DNA of 64,000 nucleotides from Pseudomonas coleopterorum (GTDB taxonomy: Bacteria; Pseudomonadota; Gammaproteobacteria; Pseudomonadales; Pseudomonadaceae). Position 1 is the stretch's first letter. Each line of letters starts with the position of its first letter. Both the position numbers and the translations under genes were made by a program. Shown here one piece after another: positions 1 to 7,839 of the stretch. The stretch covers positions 2,232,001-2,296,000 of the forward strand of contig NZ_FNTZ01000001.1 of assembly GCF_900105555.1 (NCBI RefSeq), in the 5' to 3' direction. The notes under the pieces are model-generated. The model did no database searches, had not been told where the DNA came from, and was given only the letters and a program-made list of their open reading frames with translations.

Positions 1-453
1 TTGATCGTCAGCACGTTGGGCAAAAGCGACCTCAACGCCGTGCTGGCGATCACCATCGCCTTTGTTCCCGGCATGGCGCGGATCGCGCGCAGCGTTGCCC
101 TCGCCGCTCGCCGTCAGGACTACGTCAGCGCTGCCATTGCCCGCGGCGAATCCACTGCCTACATCGTGGTGCGGGAAATGCTGCCCAACATCGTTGCGCC
201 GATCATTGTCGAGGCCACCATCCGCGTCGCGTTCGCCATCATGCTGTTCGCCACCCTCAGCTTCCTCGGCCTGGGTGCGCAACCGCCGCAGCCGGAATGG
301 GGCCTGATGGTGGCCGAGGCCAGACGTTATTTCTTTCAGGCACCGTGGATGATGCTCATGCCCGGCCTGGCCATCGCCATCATCGCGATCGGTTTCAATC
401 TGCTGGGCGATGGCTTGCGCGATGCCCTCAATCCCAAGGGGCACCGCCAATGA
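1..453 (+). CDS. Peptide-type ABC transporter permease (DppC/OppC family), 5' partial
   Basis: C-terminal 150 residues of an inner-membrane permease of a dipeptide/oligopeptide-type importer; family members are about 280-300 aa, so the first half lies before the window. The reading frame is open at base 1 and the first codon seen (ttg) is probably internal. The EAA loop that docks on the ATPase is visible (ARGESTAYIVVREMLPNI, about residues 42-59), followed by two hydrophobic segments and the typical FNLLGDGLRDALNP ending. Its stop overlaps the start of the downstream ATPase (ATGA), so the two are translationally coupled. Substrate cannot be read from the sequence; the adjacent M20 homologue and OprD porin suggest a peptide or acylated amino-acid compound (inference). 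Confidence 0.9.
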   Translation: MIVSTLGKSDLNAVLAITIAFVPGMARIARSVALAARRQDYVSAAIARGESTAYIVVREMLPNIVAPIIVEATIRVAFAIMLFATLSFLGLGAQPPQPEWGLMVAEARRYFFQAPWMMLMPGLAIAIIAIGFNLLGDGLRDALNPKGHRQ

Positions 454-2084
454 CTGCCGTGTTGCAAGTGACTGACTACAGCCTGGACTATCAGCTGCCG
501 GGCGGCCCGCTCCACGTCTTGCAGAACATCGACTTCCAGGTCGGTGCCGGTGAAGTCGTGGGGCTGGTCGGCGAATCCGGTTCGGGCAAGACCACCCTGG
601 GCTTTGCCATCATGCGCTACCTGGCGAGCAACGCTCGCGACGTGGGTGGCAGCATCATTCTGCAAGGTGAAGACCTGCTGCAGATGCCGCAACGCCAGGT
701 CGAGCAGCTACGCGGCGGACGCCTGGGAATGATCTTCCAGGACCCGAGCGCTTCGCTCAACCCGACCCTGAGCCTGGGCGAACAAGTGGTGGAAGTGCTG
801 ACCCGCCATCGCGACCTCAGCTATCGCGACGCTTGGGCCCTGGGTGAGCAACTGCTCGCCGATGTCGATCTCAAAGACCCGGCGGCAGTGATGAAGCGCT
901 TTCCCCACGAAGCCTCCGGCGGTGAAAAACAACGCGTGCTCATCGCCACGGCGTTCGCCTGTCGCCCGCAATGCCTGATCTTCGACGAGCCAACCACCGC
1001 GCTGGACGTGATCAGCTCTGCGCAGATCCTGCAACTGTTCCGGCGTCTGCGCGAGGAAACCGGCGTGGCCTCGCTGTACATTTCCCACGACCTGGCCCTG
1101 GTCTCGCGGGTGGCGGATCGGGTCTGCGTCCTGAATCAGGGGCGCATCGTTGAACAGGCGGCCGGTGCGCGGATCTTCAGCGCGCCCAGCGATGCGTACA
1201 CGCAACGACTGGTAGCCGCCGTGCCGGCTGCGGATAAGCGTCTGCTAAGCGAAACCGTTGCGCCGAGTCAGCCGCTGCTGCACGTCAACGGACTCAGCGT
1301 GCGTTACGGTCGTCCCGGTTTGCTCGACGGTCTGCTGCGAGGTCCCGCCAAGCCTTCCCTGGCGGCGCGAGACATGACCCTGAGCATGGCGCGTGGCGAG
1401 ATCCTCGGCATCATCGGCGAATCCGGGTCGGGCAAGTCGACCCTGGCCAAGGCGTTGACCGGCCTCACCCCGTTCACCGGGCAGGTGCAGTTCGAGGGCG
1501 TCGACATTCGTGGCGCCGCCGACATGAGCCGTGACTACCGGCGCAAGGTGCAGATCATCTTTCAGCACCCGGATGCCTCGCTCAATCCGCGTCAGACCAT
1601 CGGCCAGATTCTCGCTCGCCCGCTTCGGCTCTATGGCCTGCCCGAGGGAGAAACCGAGCGCCAGGCCGTCGCCCGACTGCTGCGCGAGGTGCGCCTGCCC
1701 GAGGATTTCGCCGATCGCTTTCCACACGCCCTGTCCGGCGGCCAGAAACAGCGGGTGGCGATCGCTCGCGCCTTCGCGGCGCGACCGGAGCTGGTGATCT
1801 GCGACGAGATCACCGCCGCGCTGGACGTGTCGGTGCAGGCCACGGTGATCGAGCTGTTGCTGGAGCTGCGCCGCAAGCATGGCACCGCCTACCTGTTCAT
1901 CACCCATGACCTGAACCTGATCCGCCAGATCGCTCACCGCATCGCCGTGATGTACCGCGGCGATCTGTTGGAAATCCTGCCCGCGCAAGACATGGCCGAA
2001 CAGTCCCGTCACCCCTATACCCGTGCCCTGCTCCAGGCAGTGCCGCAGCCCCTCACCGAAATGGAGCAACTCGATGACGCCTGA
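450..2084 (+). CDS. Peptide-type ABC transporter double ATP-binding protein (DppD-DppF fusion type)
   Basis: 544-aa cytoplasmic protein holding two complete nucleotide-binding domains in one chain. First domain: Walker A GESGSGKTT at residues 41-49, signature ASGGEKQRV, Walker B LIFDEPTTALD. Second domain: Walker A GESGSGKST near 324-332, signature LSGGQKQRV near 428, Walker B VICDEITAALD near 449. Each domain ends in an oligopeptide-type C-terminal extension (HPYTRALLQAVP in the second). It would power the permease whose last codons it overlaps. The start at 450 was chosen because its ATGA coincides with the permease stop; an upstream in-frame extension exists but would overlap the permease by about 150 bases. 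Its own stop overlaps the following M20 gene start. Confidence 0.93.
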   Translation: MTAVLQVTDYSLDYQLPGGPLHVLQNIDFQVGAGEVVGLVGESGSGKTTLGFAIMRYLASNARDVGGSIILQGEDLLQMPQRQVEQLRGGRLGMIFQDPSASLNPTLSLGEQVVEVLTRHRDLSYRDAWALGEQLLADVDLKDPAAVMKRFPHEASGGEKQRVLIATAFACRPQCLIFDEPTTALDVISSAQILQLFRRLREETGVASLYISHDLALVSRVADRVCVLNQGRIVEQAAGARIFSAPSDAYTQRLVAAVPAADKRLLSETVAPSQPLLHVNGLSVRYGRPGLLDGLLRGPAKPSLAARDMTLSMARGEILGIIGESGSGKSTLAKALTGLTPFTGQVQFEGVDIRGAADMSRDYRRKVQIIFQHPDASLNPRQTIGQILARPLRLYGLPEGETERQAVARLLREVRLPEDFADRFPHALSGGQKQRVAIARAFAARPELVICDEITAALDVSVQATVIELLLELRRKHGTAYLFITHDLNLIRQIAHRIAVMYRGDLLEILPAQDMAEQSRHPYTRALLQAVPQPLTEMEQLDDA

Positions 2085-3300
2085 TGCGCTGATCCACAGC
2101 ATCGATGAGGCCTACTGCCTCGACTTTCTTGCGCGCATGGTGCAGCACAAGAGCTACAGCGCCACGGCCGGGGAGCGTCGGCTGGCCGAATACATGACTG
2201 GGCAGATGAGCGAGCTGGGGCTGCACAGCGAGCTAATGCCGGTGCCCGGCGAACGCCTCAATGCCATTGGCACACTCAAGGGCCAGGGCGGTGGTGGTCA
2301 CAGCCTGTTGTTCAACGGCCATCTGGACACCAACCCGGTCACCGAAGGCTGGACCGTGGACCCATGGGCCGGCAAGGTCGATGACGAGTTCATCTATGGC
2401 ATCGGTGTCTCCAACATGAAGGCCGGTGATGCCGCCTACTTCTGCGCGCTGAAAACCTTGATAGACGCCGGGATCAAGCTCAAGGGCGACGTGATCCTGA
2501 CCTATGTGGTCGGCGAGCTGCAAGGCGGGATCGGCACCATCGCGGCGATCGAACAAGGCGTGAAAGCCGACTACTTCATCAACTGCGAGCCGACCGACCT
2601 GCAGGCGGTGACCCTGCACGTGGGCTCGCTGATGTTCGTCATCGAGCTGACCGGTGACACCCGCCATCTGTCCAAGCGCGAAGAAGCGGTGGACGTCATC
2701 ACTGCGGCGGTGCAACTCATTCCGCAGATCAACGGCATCACCTTCAGCGGCGCCCGCACGCCCGAGCATGAACAGGTCAACCGTGGTCACATCGGCGTGG
2801 TGCACGGAGCCCTCGGCCGCGACCTCGAAGAATGGCGTCCGCCGCAGGTCGCCGATTTCCTGCGCTTGCGCGGCTCGGCCCGCTACACCCCTGGGCAGAC
2901 CGTCGAGTCGGTGCTCGCCGACCTGCAAGGACTGCTCGATCGCCTGTGCGAACAGTTTCCGGGCCTGCAAGCCAAGCTGATCAACGACAGCGACAACCAG
3001 CCGCTGATGCCGCCCTTCGAAGTATCCCTCGACTCGCCCATCGTCAAGGCCGTGAACGCCGCCTATCAGCAGGTGCGCGGTGAACCGCAGCCCACCGGAA
3101 TCATCACCCCGCCGGCGTACTTCGGCACCGATGCCGCGCATTTTTACCAGCGCCTGGGTATGCAGGGCGTGGTGTGCGGGCCCGGTGGCAAGTTCAACAC
3201 CATGCCCGACGAGCGTGTTCACAAGCGCGATTACCTGGACATGGTCCGCGTCTACATCCTGGCCATTCTGAGCATCTGCGAAGTGGCCGAGAGCAACTGA
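2074..3300 (+). CDS. M20 peptidase-family protein with altered metal ligands
   Basis: 408 aa with the M20/ArgE-DapE layout: catalytic domain, small dimerisation domain (about 185-295, with the GDTRHLS turn) and return to the catalytic fold. M20 enzymes are two-metal hydrolases of N-acyl amino acids or peptides. Several ligands are changed here. GHLD (His near 82) and EPTD (Glu near 172) are kept, but the bridging Asp is Asn (SNMKAG, near 114), the second Glu of the usual DEE is Leu (GEL, near 148-149), and the C-terminal metal His appears to be Asn (near 375). The start ATG at 2074 overlaps the end of the ABC ATPase gene, so it belongs to that operon. Hydrolase activity is therefore uncertain; a peptide-transport partner or atypical deacylase are alternatives. 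Confidence 0.85.
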   Translation: MTPDALIHSIDEAYCLDFLARMVQHKSYSATAGERRLAEYMTGQMSELGLHSELMPVPGERLNAIGTLKGQGGGGHSLLFNGHLDTNPVTEGWTVDPWAGKVDDEFIYGIGVSNMKAGDAAYFCALKTLIDAGIKLKGDVILTYVVGELQGGIGTIAAIEQGVKADYFINCEPTDLQAVTLHVGSLMFVIELTGDTRHLSKREEAVDVITAAVQLIPQINGITFSGARTPEHEQVNRGHIGVVHGALGRDLEEWRPPQVADFLRLRGSARYTPGQTVESVLADLQGLLDRLCEQFPGLQAKLINDSDNQPLMPPFEVSLDSPIVKAVNAAYQQVRGEPQPTGIITPPAYFGTDAAHFYQRLGMQGVVCGPGGKFNTMPDERVHKRDYLDMVRVYILAILSICEVAESN

Positions 3301-3390
3301 TTCACCGCTGCAGGGCATGGACGCCCCATAACAATAATATTGCTTCAAGCCTTCGCCATCTGCTGATTATTCTCGATAAGGGTCAACACC

Positions 3391-4638
3391 ATGCGGTCAG
3401 CTTTAATGCTTGGCAGTGCGACACTGTGCGCGGCCATTTCCCCTACGGCTTTTGCCGACGACGTGCTCGACAACCCGTTTTTCAAAGACAGCAGCACGCA
3501 GGTCATGGCGCGCAACTTCTACTTGAACCGGGATTTTCACAACACTGGCCCGAACGCGCAGAGCTATCGCGAAGAATGGGCCCAAGGCTTCATCGGCACC
3601 TTCACCTCGGGCTTCACTCCAGGAACTCTGGGCCTGGGTATAGACGCAATAGGCCTCTACGGCATGAAACTCGACAGCAGCTCGGACCGCATCGGTACCG
3701 GCCTGCTGCCCAGCAATGGCCGGCACACGCCGGGGGTCGATCGGGCCGAGGATGACTACTCACGCGCCGCGGCTGCGGTGAAGCTCAAGGTCTCGAACAC
3801 GGTGCTCAAGTACGGCGAAATGACCCTCAATCTGCCGGTCTACTCGACCGGTGACAGTCGCCTCTTGCCCGAGACGACCGAAGGGTTCTACCTGAGCAGC
3901 AAGGAAATCGACAACCTGCGCATCGATGTCGCCCACCTCACCTCGCTCAGCACCTACGCGCAAAGTGGCCACAATGCCGGTGGCATGACCCGTGCAGACG
4001 TCTATGGCGCCACCTACAACTTCACCCCGGCCTTGACCGGCGCGCTGTATGCCTCGGATGTGCAGGATCTGTGGAAGAAGAAATACGCGGGGCTGAGCTG
4101 GGTCAAACCCATCGATGACCAGCAGGCATTTTCCGCCGACTTCCGCTTCTACAATCAGAAGAGCACCGGCGCCGAGCGCGGCGGGGATATCGACAGTAAC
4201 TCGTTCAGCCTCAAGACCGCCTACAGCTACGGCACGCACAAGCTGACCCTGGCCTATCAGGCCATCACCGGCAAAGGCGGTTACGTCTTCTACACCGACG
4301 GCGGCAATACCAACTACATGGCCAACTACGTGCAGTACGCCGAATTCACCCGCGAGGACGAACGTTCGTGGCAGGCACGCTACGACTTCAACTTCGCCGG
4401 CCTTGGGGTGCCGGGGCTGGATGTGTTCGCCCGCTACCTGCGTGGCGACAACATCACCCTGGCCAACGGCGCGAGCGGCCAGACCGAATGGGAACGTGAC
4501 CTGGAGGCAGCCTACACGGTGCAGAGCGGTCCTCTGAAAAACCTGACCTTCCGCCTGCGTCAGGCCACCTACCGCAACTCGTTCAGCGGCGATCTGGATG
4601 ACGTTCGGTTCGTCACGCAATACCCGATCAATCTGTAG
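3391..4638 (+). CDS. OprD-family outer-membrane porin
   Basis: 415-aa precursor of a substrate-selective outer-membrane beta-barrel of the Pseudomonas OprD/OpdK family. A signal peptide is visible (MRSALMLGSATLCAAISPTAFA, cut before DDVLDNPF), followed by the family start FFKDSS..., many alternating amphipathic strands and a hydrophobic C-terminal strand (FVTQYPINL). An AAGGG-like ribosome site (ataagggtcaacacc) precedes the ATG. It follows the ABC/M20 genes by 90 bases on the same strand, which fits an uptake route: porin, inner-membrane ABC importer, then an intracellular M20-type protein. OprD paralogues take basic amino acids, dipeptides or aromatic acids; which one applies cannot be told here. 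Confidence 0.93.
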   Translation: MRSALMLGSATLCAAISPTAFADDVLDNPFFKDSSTQVMARNFYLNRDFHNTGPNAQSYREEWAQGFIGTFTSGFTPGTLGLGIDAIGLYGMKLDSSSDRIGTGLLPSNGRHTPGVDRAEDDYSRAAAAVKLKVSNTVLKYGEMTLNLPVYSTGDSRLLPETTEGFYLSSKEIDNLRIDVAHLTSLSTYAQSGHNAGGMTRADVYGATYNFTPALTGALYASDVQDLWKKKYAGLSWVKPIDDQQAFSADFRFYNQKSTGAERGGDIDSNSFSLKTAYSYGTHKLTLAYQAITGKGGYVFYTDGGNTNYMANYVQYAEFTREDERSWQARYDFNFAGLGVPGLDVFARYLRGDNITLANGASGQTEWERDLEAAYTVQSGPLKNLTFRLRQATYRNSFSGDLDDVRFVTQYPINL

Positions 4639-4647
4639 CTTACGTCT

Positions 4648-5730
4648 CTACTTTATCGATCGCTGTATCTTCGAACCGGGCCTGACAATGTCAGGCCCGC
4701 CTGCATCGAGAATCAGACTGCGGTAATGCCCGGGACTGGCCCCGGTCCACTTGCGAAACGCCTTGTAGAAGGAGCTGGCATCGGCGAAGCCCAGGCGCTC
4801 GGCGATGTCTTCGAACGTTGCCTGGGGTTCGGCCAGCCACAGCACCGCACGCTCGCGGCGCACGCTGTCCTTGAGGGCCTGATAGCCGGCGCCCTCCTCG
4901 GTCAGGTGCCGGCGCAGCGTGGCCACCGAAACACCGCAGTGGGCCGCCATCGCTTCGATGGCTGGAAAATCGGCAGCCGGCAGGTTGCGCAGGTGCTGGC
5001 GGATGCGCCAGCCGAGGCTGTCGGGATCGCGGTAGCGCACCAGAATGTTGGCCGGGGCGCGGGCCAGGAAACGACGCAGCTCCGTTGCGCTGCGCCGTAC
5101 GGGAATGTCGAGGTGTTCGGCGGCGAAGATCAACCGCGTGCGTGGCCGCTCGAAGCGCAGGTTGGGCGAGAACATCACCTGGTAATCACCAACGTATCGA
5201 GGCGCAGGGCCGCGCAGTTCCATCGCCAGGATCGGGATACGCCGGCCAGCCAGCCAGCAGGCGATACCGTGCACGATCATCCAGTAGGTGAAACAGGAAA
5301 ATGCGCGTTTGGGGTCGGCGCTGCGCTCGCGCAGGACGATTTCCGCAAGCGACCGCTGGGTCGCCAGACGGCCGTCGTAGTCGCTGAGCATCAGTGCAAG
5401 GAACTCCAGCGCCAGCTTGAGCGCGGCGCCCACGGTCGGCTGTTGCCGGCAGGCCTGGCACAGGAAGGCGAAGCTGCCGCGGCGCAATGGCCGCGCATCC
5501 ATGGCAAAGAACTCGTCATCCAGCGCCCTGGCCAGTTGCCGCCAGAGCCGGGCGTAACGCTGAACCGGGACCCGGGCCTGATCATCCAGCAGCAGCTGTC
5601 CATCGATGCCCGCCGCCTGAAGGATTCGCTCCAGGTCGACATGGCTGTCGCGTACGGCTTCACGTACCAGGTGGATCGAGATCGTGTCGCGCATCGACGG
5701 GCTGTCGAGCGGTGTTCGGGTCAGGCTCAC
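4648..5730 (-). CDS. AraC-family transcriptional regulator with AraC-type effector-binding N-domain
   Basis: 360 aa. Residues of roughly 30-220 match the arabinose-binding-like domain of the OruR/ArgR-type AraC regulators, and the C-terminal about 100 residues hold the double helix-turn-helix (second HTH FEDIAERLGFADASSFYKAFRKWTGASPGHYR). Start: the GTG at 5730 has a good ribosome site (gcgaggatga) 5 bases upstream; an internal ATG at 5694 is the alternative. It lies downstream of and on the same strand as the thiolase / dehydrogenase / acyl-CoA synthetase genes, so it is the probable regulator of that acyl-CoA operon; the same kind of gene group exists in other pseudomonads. The effector is unknown but likely an acid or acyl-CoA (inference). 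Confidence 0.88.
   Translation of the reverse strand: MSLTRTPLDSPSMRDTISIHLVREAVRDSHVDLERILQAAGIDGQLLLDDQARVPVQRYARLWRQLARALDDEFFAMDARPLRRGSFAFLCQACRQQPTVGAALKLALEFLALMLSDYDGRLATQRSLAEIVLRERSADPKRAFSCFTYWMIVHGIACWLAGRRIPILAMELRGPAPRYVGDYQVMFSPNLRFERPRTRLIFAAEHLDIPVRRSATELRRFLARAPANILVRYRDPDSLGWRIRQHLRNLPAADFPAIEAMAAHCGVSVATLRRHLTEEGAGYQALKDSVRRERAVLWLAEPQATFEDIAERLGFADASSFYKAFRKWTGASPGHYRSLILDAGGPDIVRPGSKIQRSIK
4677..4699. repeat. Perfect 23-base palindrome near convergent gene ends
   Basis: Arms CGGGCCTGACA and TGTCAGGCCCG surround a single base. It lies 39 bases past the oprD stop and inside the last codons of the convergent AraC gene. It could act as a bidirectional transcription stop or mRNA 3'-end stabiliser, although no T-run follows on either strand. 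Confidence 0.55.
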
Positions 5731-5859
5731 TCATCCTCGCTCACCGCTTCTGCGCGAAACGGACCGAATAGGCTGCGGAGCAATCGTTGCCCCGCCCTTG
5801 CGGTCTTCATTTCTAATCCATCCATTCGCGCCGAGCAAGCACCCTGACCACAGGCCTCC

Positions 5860-7047
5860 TCAATAGAGGCATTCGACCGCGATGGCCGTGGCTTCACCGC
5901 CGCCGATACAGATGGCAGCGATGCCGCGGCGCAGGTTGCGTTGCCGCAATGCCGCCAGCAACGTCACCACGATGCGCGCCCCGGACGCGCCGATGGGGTG
6001 GCCCAGTGCGCAGGCGCCGCCATTGACGTTGACCTTGCTTGCCGGCAGGTCGAGGGCCTGCATGGCGGCCAGGGTGACCACGGCGAACGCCTCGTTGATC
6101 TCGAACAGGTCGACGTCTTGTAGCGCCCAGCCGGTGTTTTCCACCAGCTTGCGAATGGCACCAATGGGCGCCACCGGGAACAGGTGCGGTGCATCGGCGA
6201 AGGCGGCATGCCCGTGAATGACCGCCAGCGGCGCAAGTCCGCGAGCCTGGGCTTCGCTTTGGCGCATCAGCAGCAAGGCTGCGGCGCCATCGGAAATCGA
6301 GCTGGAATTCGCCGCCGTCACGCTGCCGCCCTCACGAAAGGCCGGTTTCAGCGTGGGGATCTTGTCCGGGTTGGCCTTGGGCGGCTGCTCGTCATCGCTG
6401 ATCATCTGCGGCTGCTTGTTGCGAATGACCTGCACCGGCACGATCTGCGAGGTGAAACTGCCGTCGCTGATGGCCTGGCGTGCGCGGGTCAGCGAAGCCA
6501 AGGCGAATTCGTCCTGGGTCTGACGGCTGAAACCGTGCGCCTGGGCGCAGTCCTCGGCAAAGGTGCCCATCAGGCGACCGGGTTCGTAGGCGTCTTCCAG
6601 GCCATCGAGGAACATGTGATCGAGTACCCGGCCGTGGCCCATGCGATAACCATCGCGGGCGCGATCCAGCAGGTAGGGCGCATTGGACATGCTCTCCATG
6701 CCCCCGGCCACCACCACCCGAGCACTGCCTGCGAGCAAGGCGTCGTGACCCATGAGCATGGCTTGCATGCCCGACCCGCACATCTTGTTCAGGGTCGTGC
6801 AAGTCGTGGCATGGGACAGCCCGGCGCCCAGTGCCGCCTGGCGCGCCGGTGCCTGGCCCAGCCCCGCCGGCAGCACGCAACCGAACAGGACCTGGTCGAC
6901 GCTGCCGGCATCGATACCGGCGCGCTCGACGGCAGCCGCAATGGCCGCGGCGCCCAGCTGCGGCGCGGTCAGGCTGCGCAGGTCGCCTTGAAAGCCGCCC
7001 ATGGGTGTGCGCACGGCACTGACGATAACGATCGGATCTTCATTCAT
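5860..7047 (-). CDS. Acetyl-CoA C-acyltransferase (thiolase)
   Basis: 395 aa, full length for the biosynthetic/degradative thiolase fold. It cleaves 3-ketoacyl-CoA with CoA to give acetyl-CoA and a shortened acyl-CoA (or the reverse). All active-site elements are present: nucleophile Cys in LNKMCGSGMQAM, His in GGACALGHPIGASGARI, and the second Cys in AICIGGGEA near the C terminus. It is the third enzyme gene of a minus-strand operon (acyl-CoA synthetase, 3-hydroxyacyl-CoA dehydrogenase-like SDR, thiolase) with 15-base gaps. Chain-length preference cannot be read; absence of an acyl-CoA dehydrogenase and hydratase here suggests a short or hydroxylated substrate, or partners encoded elsewhere. 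Confidence 0.94.
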   Translation of the reverse strand: MNEDPIVIVSAVRTPMGGFQGDLRSLTAPQLGAAAIAAAVERAGIDAGSVDQVLFGCVLPAGLGQAPARQAALGAGLSHATTCTTLNKMCGSGMQAMLMGHDALLAGSARVVVAGGMESMSNAPYLLDRARDGYRMGHGRVLDHMFLDGLEDAYEPGRLMGTFAEDCAQAHGFSRQTQDEFALASLTRARQAISDGSFTSQIVPVQVIRNKQPQMISDDEQPPKANPDKIPTLKPAFREGGSVTAANSSSISDGAAALLLMRQSEAQARGLAPLAVIHGHAAFADAPHLFPVAPIGAIRKLVENTGWALQDVDLFEINEAFAVVTLAAMQALDLPASKVNVNGGACALGHPIGASGARIVVTLLAALRQRNLRRGIAAICIGGGEATAIAVECLY

Positions 7048-7062
7048 CTGTAGTTTCCCTTA

Positions 7063-7824
7063 TTACCTGGCCGCCATGCGCAGGGCGCCGTCGAGACGGA
7101 TCACTTCACCATTGAGCATGCTGTTTTCGATGATATGGCGCACCAGAGCGGCATATTCCTCCGGCTTGCCCAGGCGCGGCGGAAAGGGTACGTCGGCGCT
7201 CAGCGCAGCGCGCACCTCATCGCTCATCCCGGCCATCATCGGCGTTTCGAAGATGCCCGGCGCGATGGTCATCACCCGAATGCCGTAGCGCGCCAGTTCC
7301 CGTGCCGCCGGCAAGGTCAAGCTCGCCACCGCGCCTTTGGATGCGGCATAAGCGGCCTGGCCGACCTGACCGTCGAAGGCGGCCACCGAGGCGGTGTTGA
7401 TGATCACGCCGCGTTCGCCTTCGGCGTTCGCGGTGCTCTTGGCAATGGCCTCGGCGGCCAGGCGCAGCAGGTTGAAAGTGCCGATCAGATTGATATTGAT
7501 GATGCGGCTGAAACTGTCCAGCCCGTGGGCGCCCTGCTTGCCGAGGATCTTCTCGCCCGCCACCACGCCGGCGCAGTTGACCAGCCCGTGCAGTTCGCCA
7601 AAGCTGCTTATGGCCATGTCTACGGCGGCCTGGGCGGCATCGGCCTGAGTGATGTCGGCTACGGCGTAGCCGGCTTCCAGTTCACTCGCCTGCGCCTTGA
7701 GCGCCTCGGCGTTGAGGTCCACCAGCATCAGGCGTGCGCCTGCACGGGCCAGCATCCGCGCGGTGGCGGCACCGAGCCCGGATGCAGCGCCACTGACCAT
7801 GAAAACCTTGTCTTGGATGTGCAT
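7063..7824 (-). CDS. Short-chain dehydrogenase, 3-hydroxyacyl-CoA dehydrogenase type (HSD10-like)
   Basis: 253-aa cytoplasmic SDR. It has the NAD-binding glycine motif (VSGAASGLGAATARML, residues 10-25), the NAD-preferring Asp in LMLVDLN, the structural NCAG motif, and the catalytic Tyr/Lys in YAASKGAV, preceded by a Ser-containing strand (INTASVAAF). The inserted TANAEGERGVIINTASVA and ending NGEVIRLDGALRMA resemble the human type-10 / bacterial short-chain 3-hydroxyacyl-CoA dehydrogenases. Located between thiolase and acyl-CoA synthetase, it would oxidise the 3-hydroxyacyl-CoA intermediate that the thiolase then cleaves. Confidence 0.9.
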   Translation of the reverse strand: MHIQDKVFMVSGAASGLGAATARMLARAGARLMLVDLNAEALKAQASELEAGYAVADITQADAAQAAVDMAISSFGELHGLVNCAGVVAGEKILGKQGAHGLDSFSRIININLIGTFNLLRLAAEAIAKSTANAEGERGVIINTASVAAFDGQVGQAAYAASKGAVASLTLPAARELARYGIRVMTIAPGIFETPMMAGMSDEVRAALSADVPFPPRLGKPEEYAALVRHIIENSMLNGEVIRLDGALRMAAR

Positions 7825-7839
7825 GAAACGGTCTCCTCG

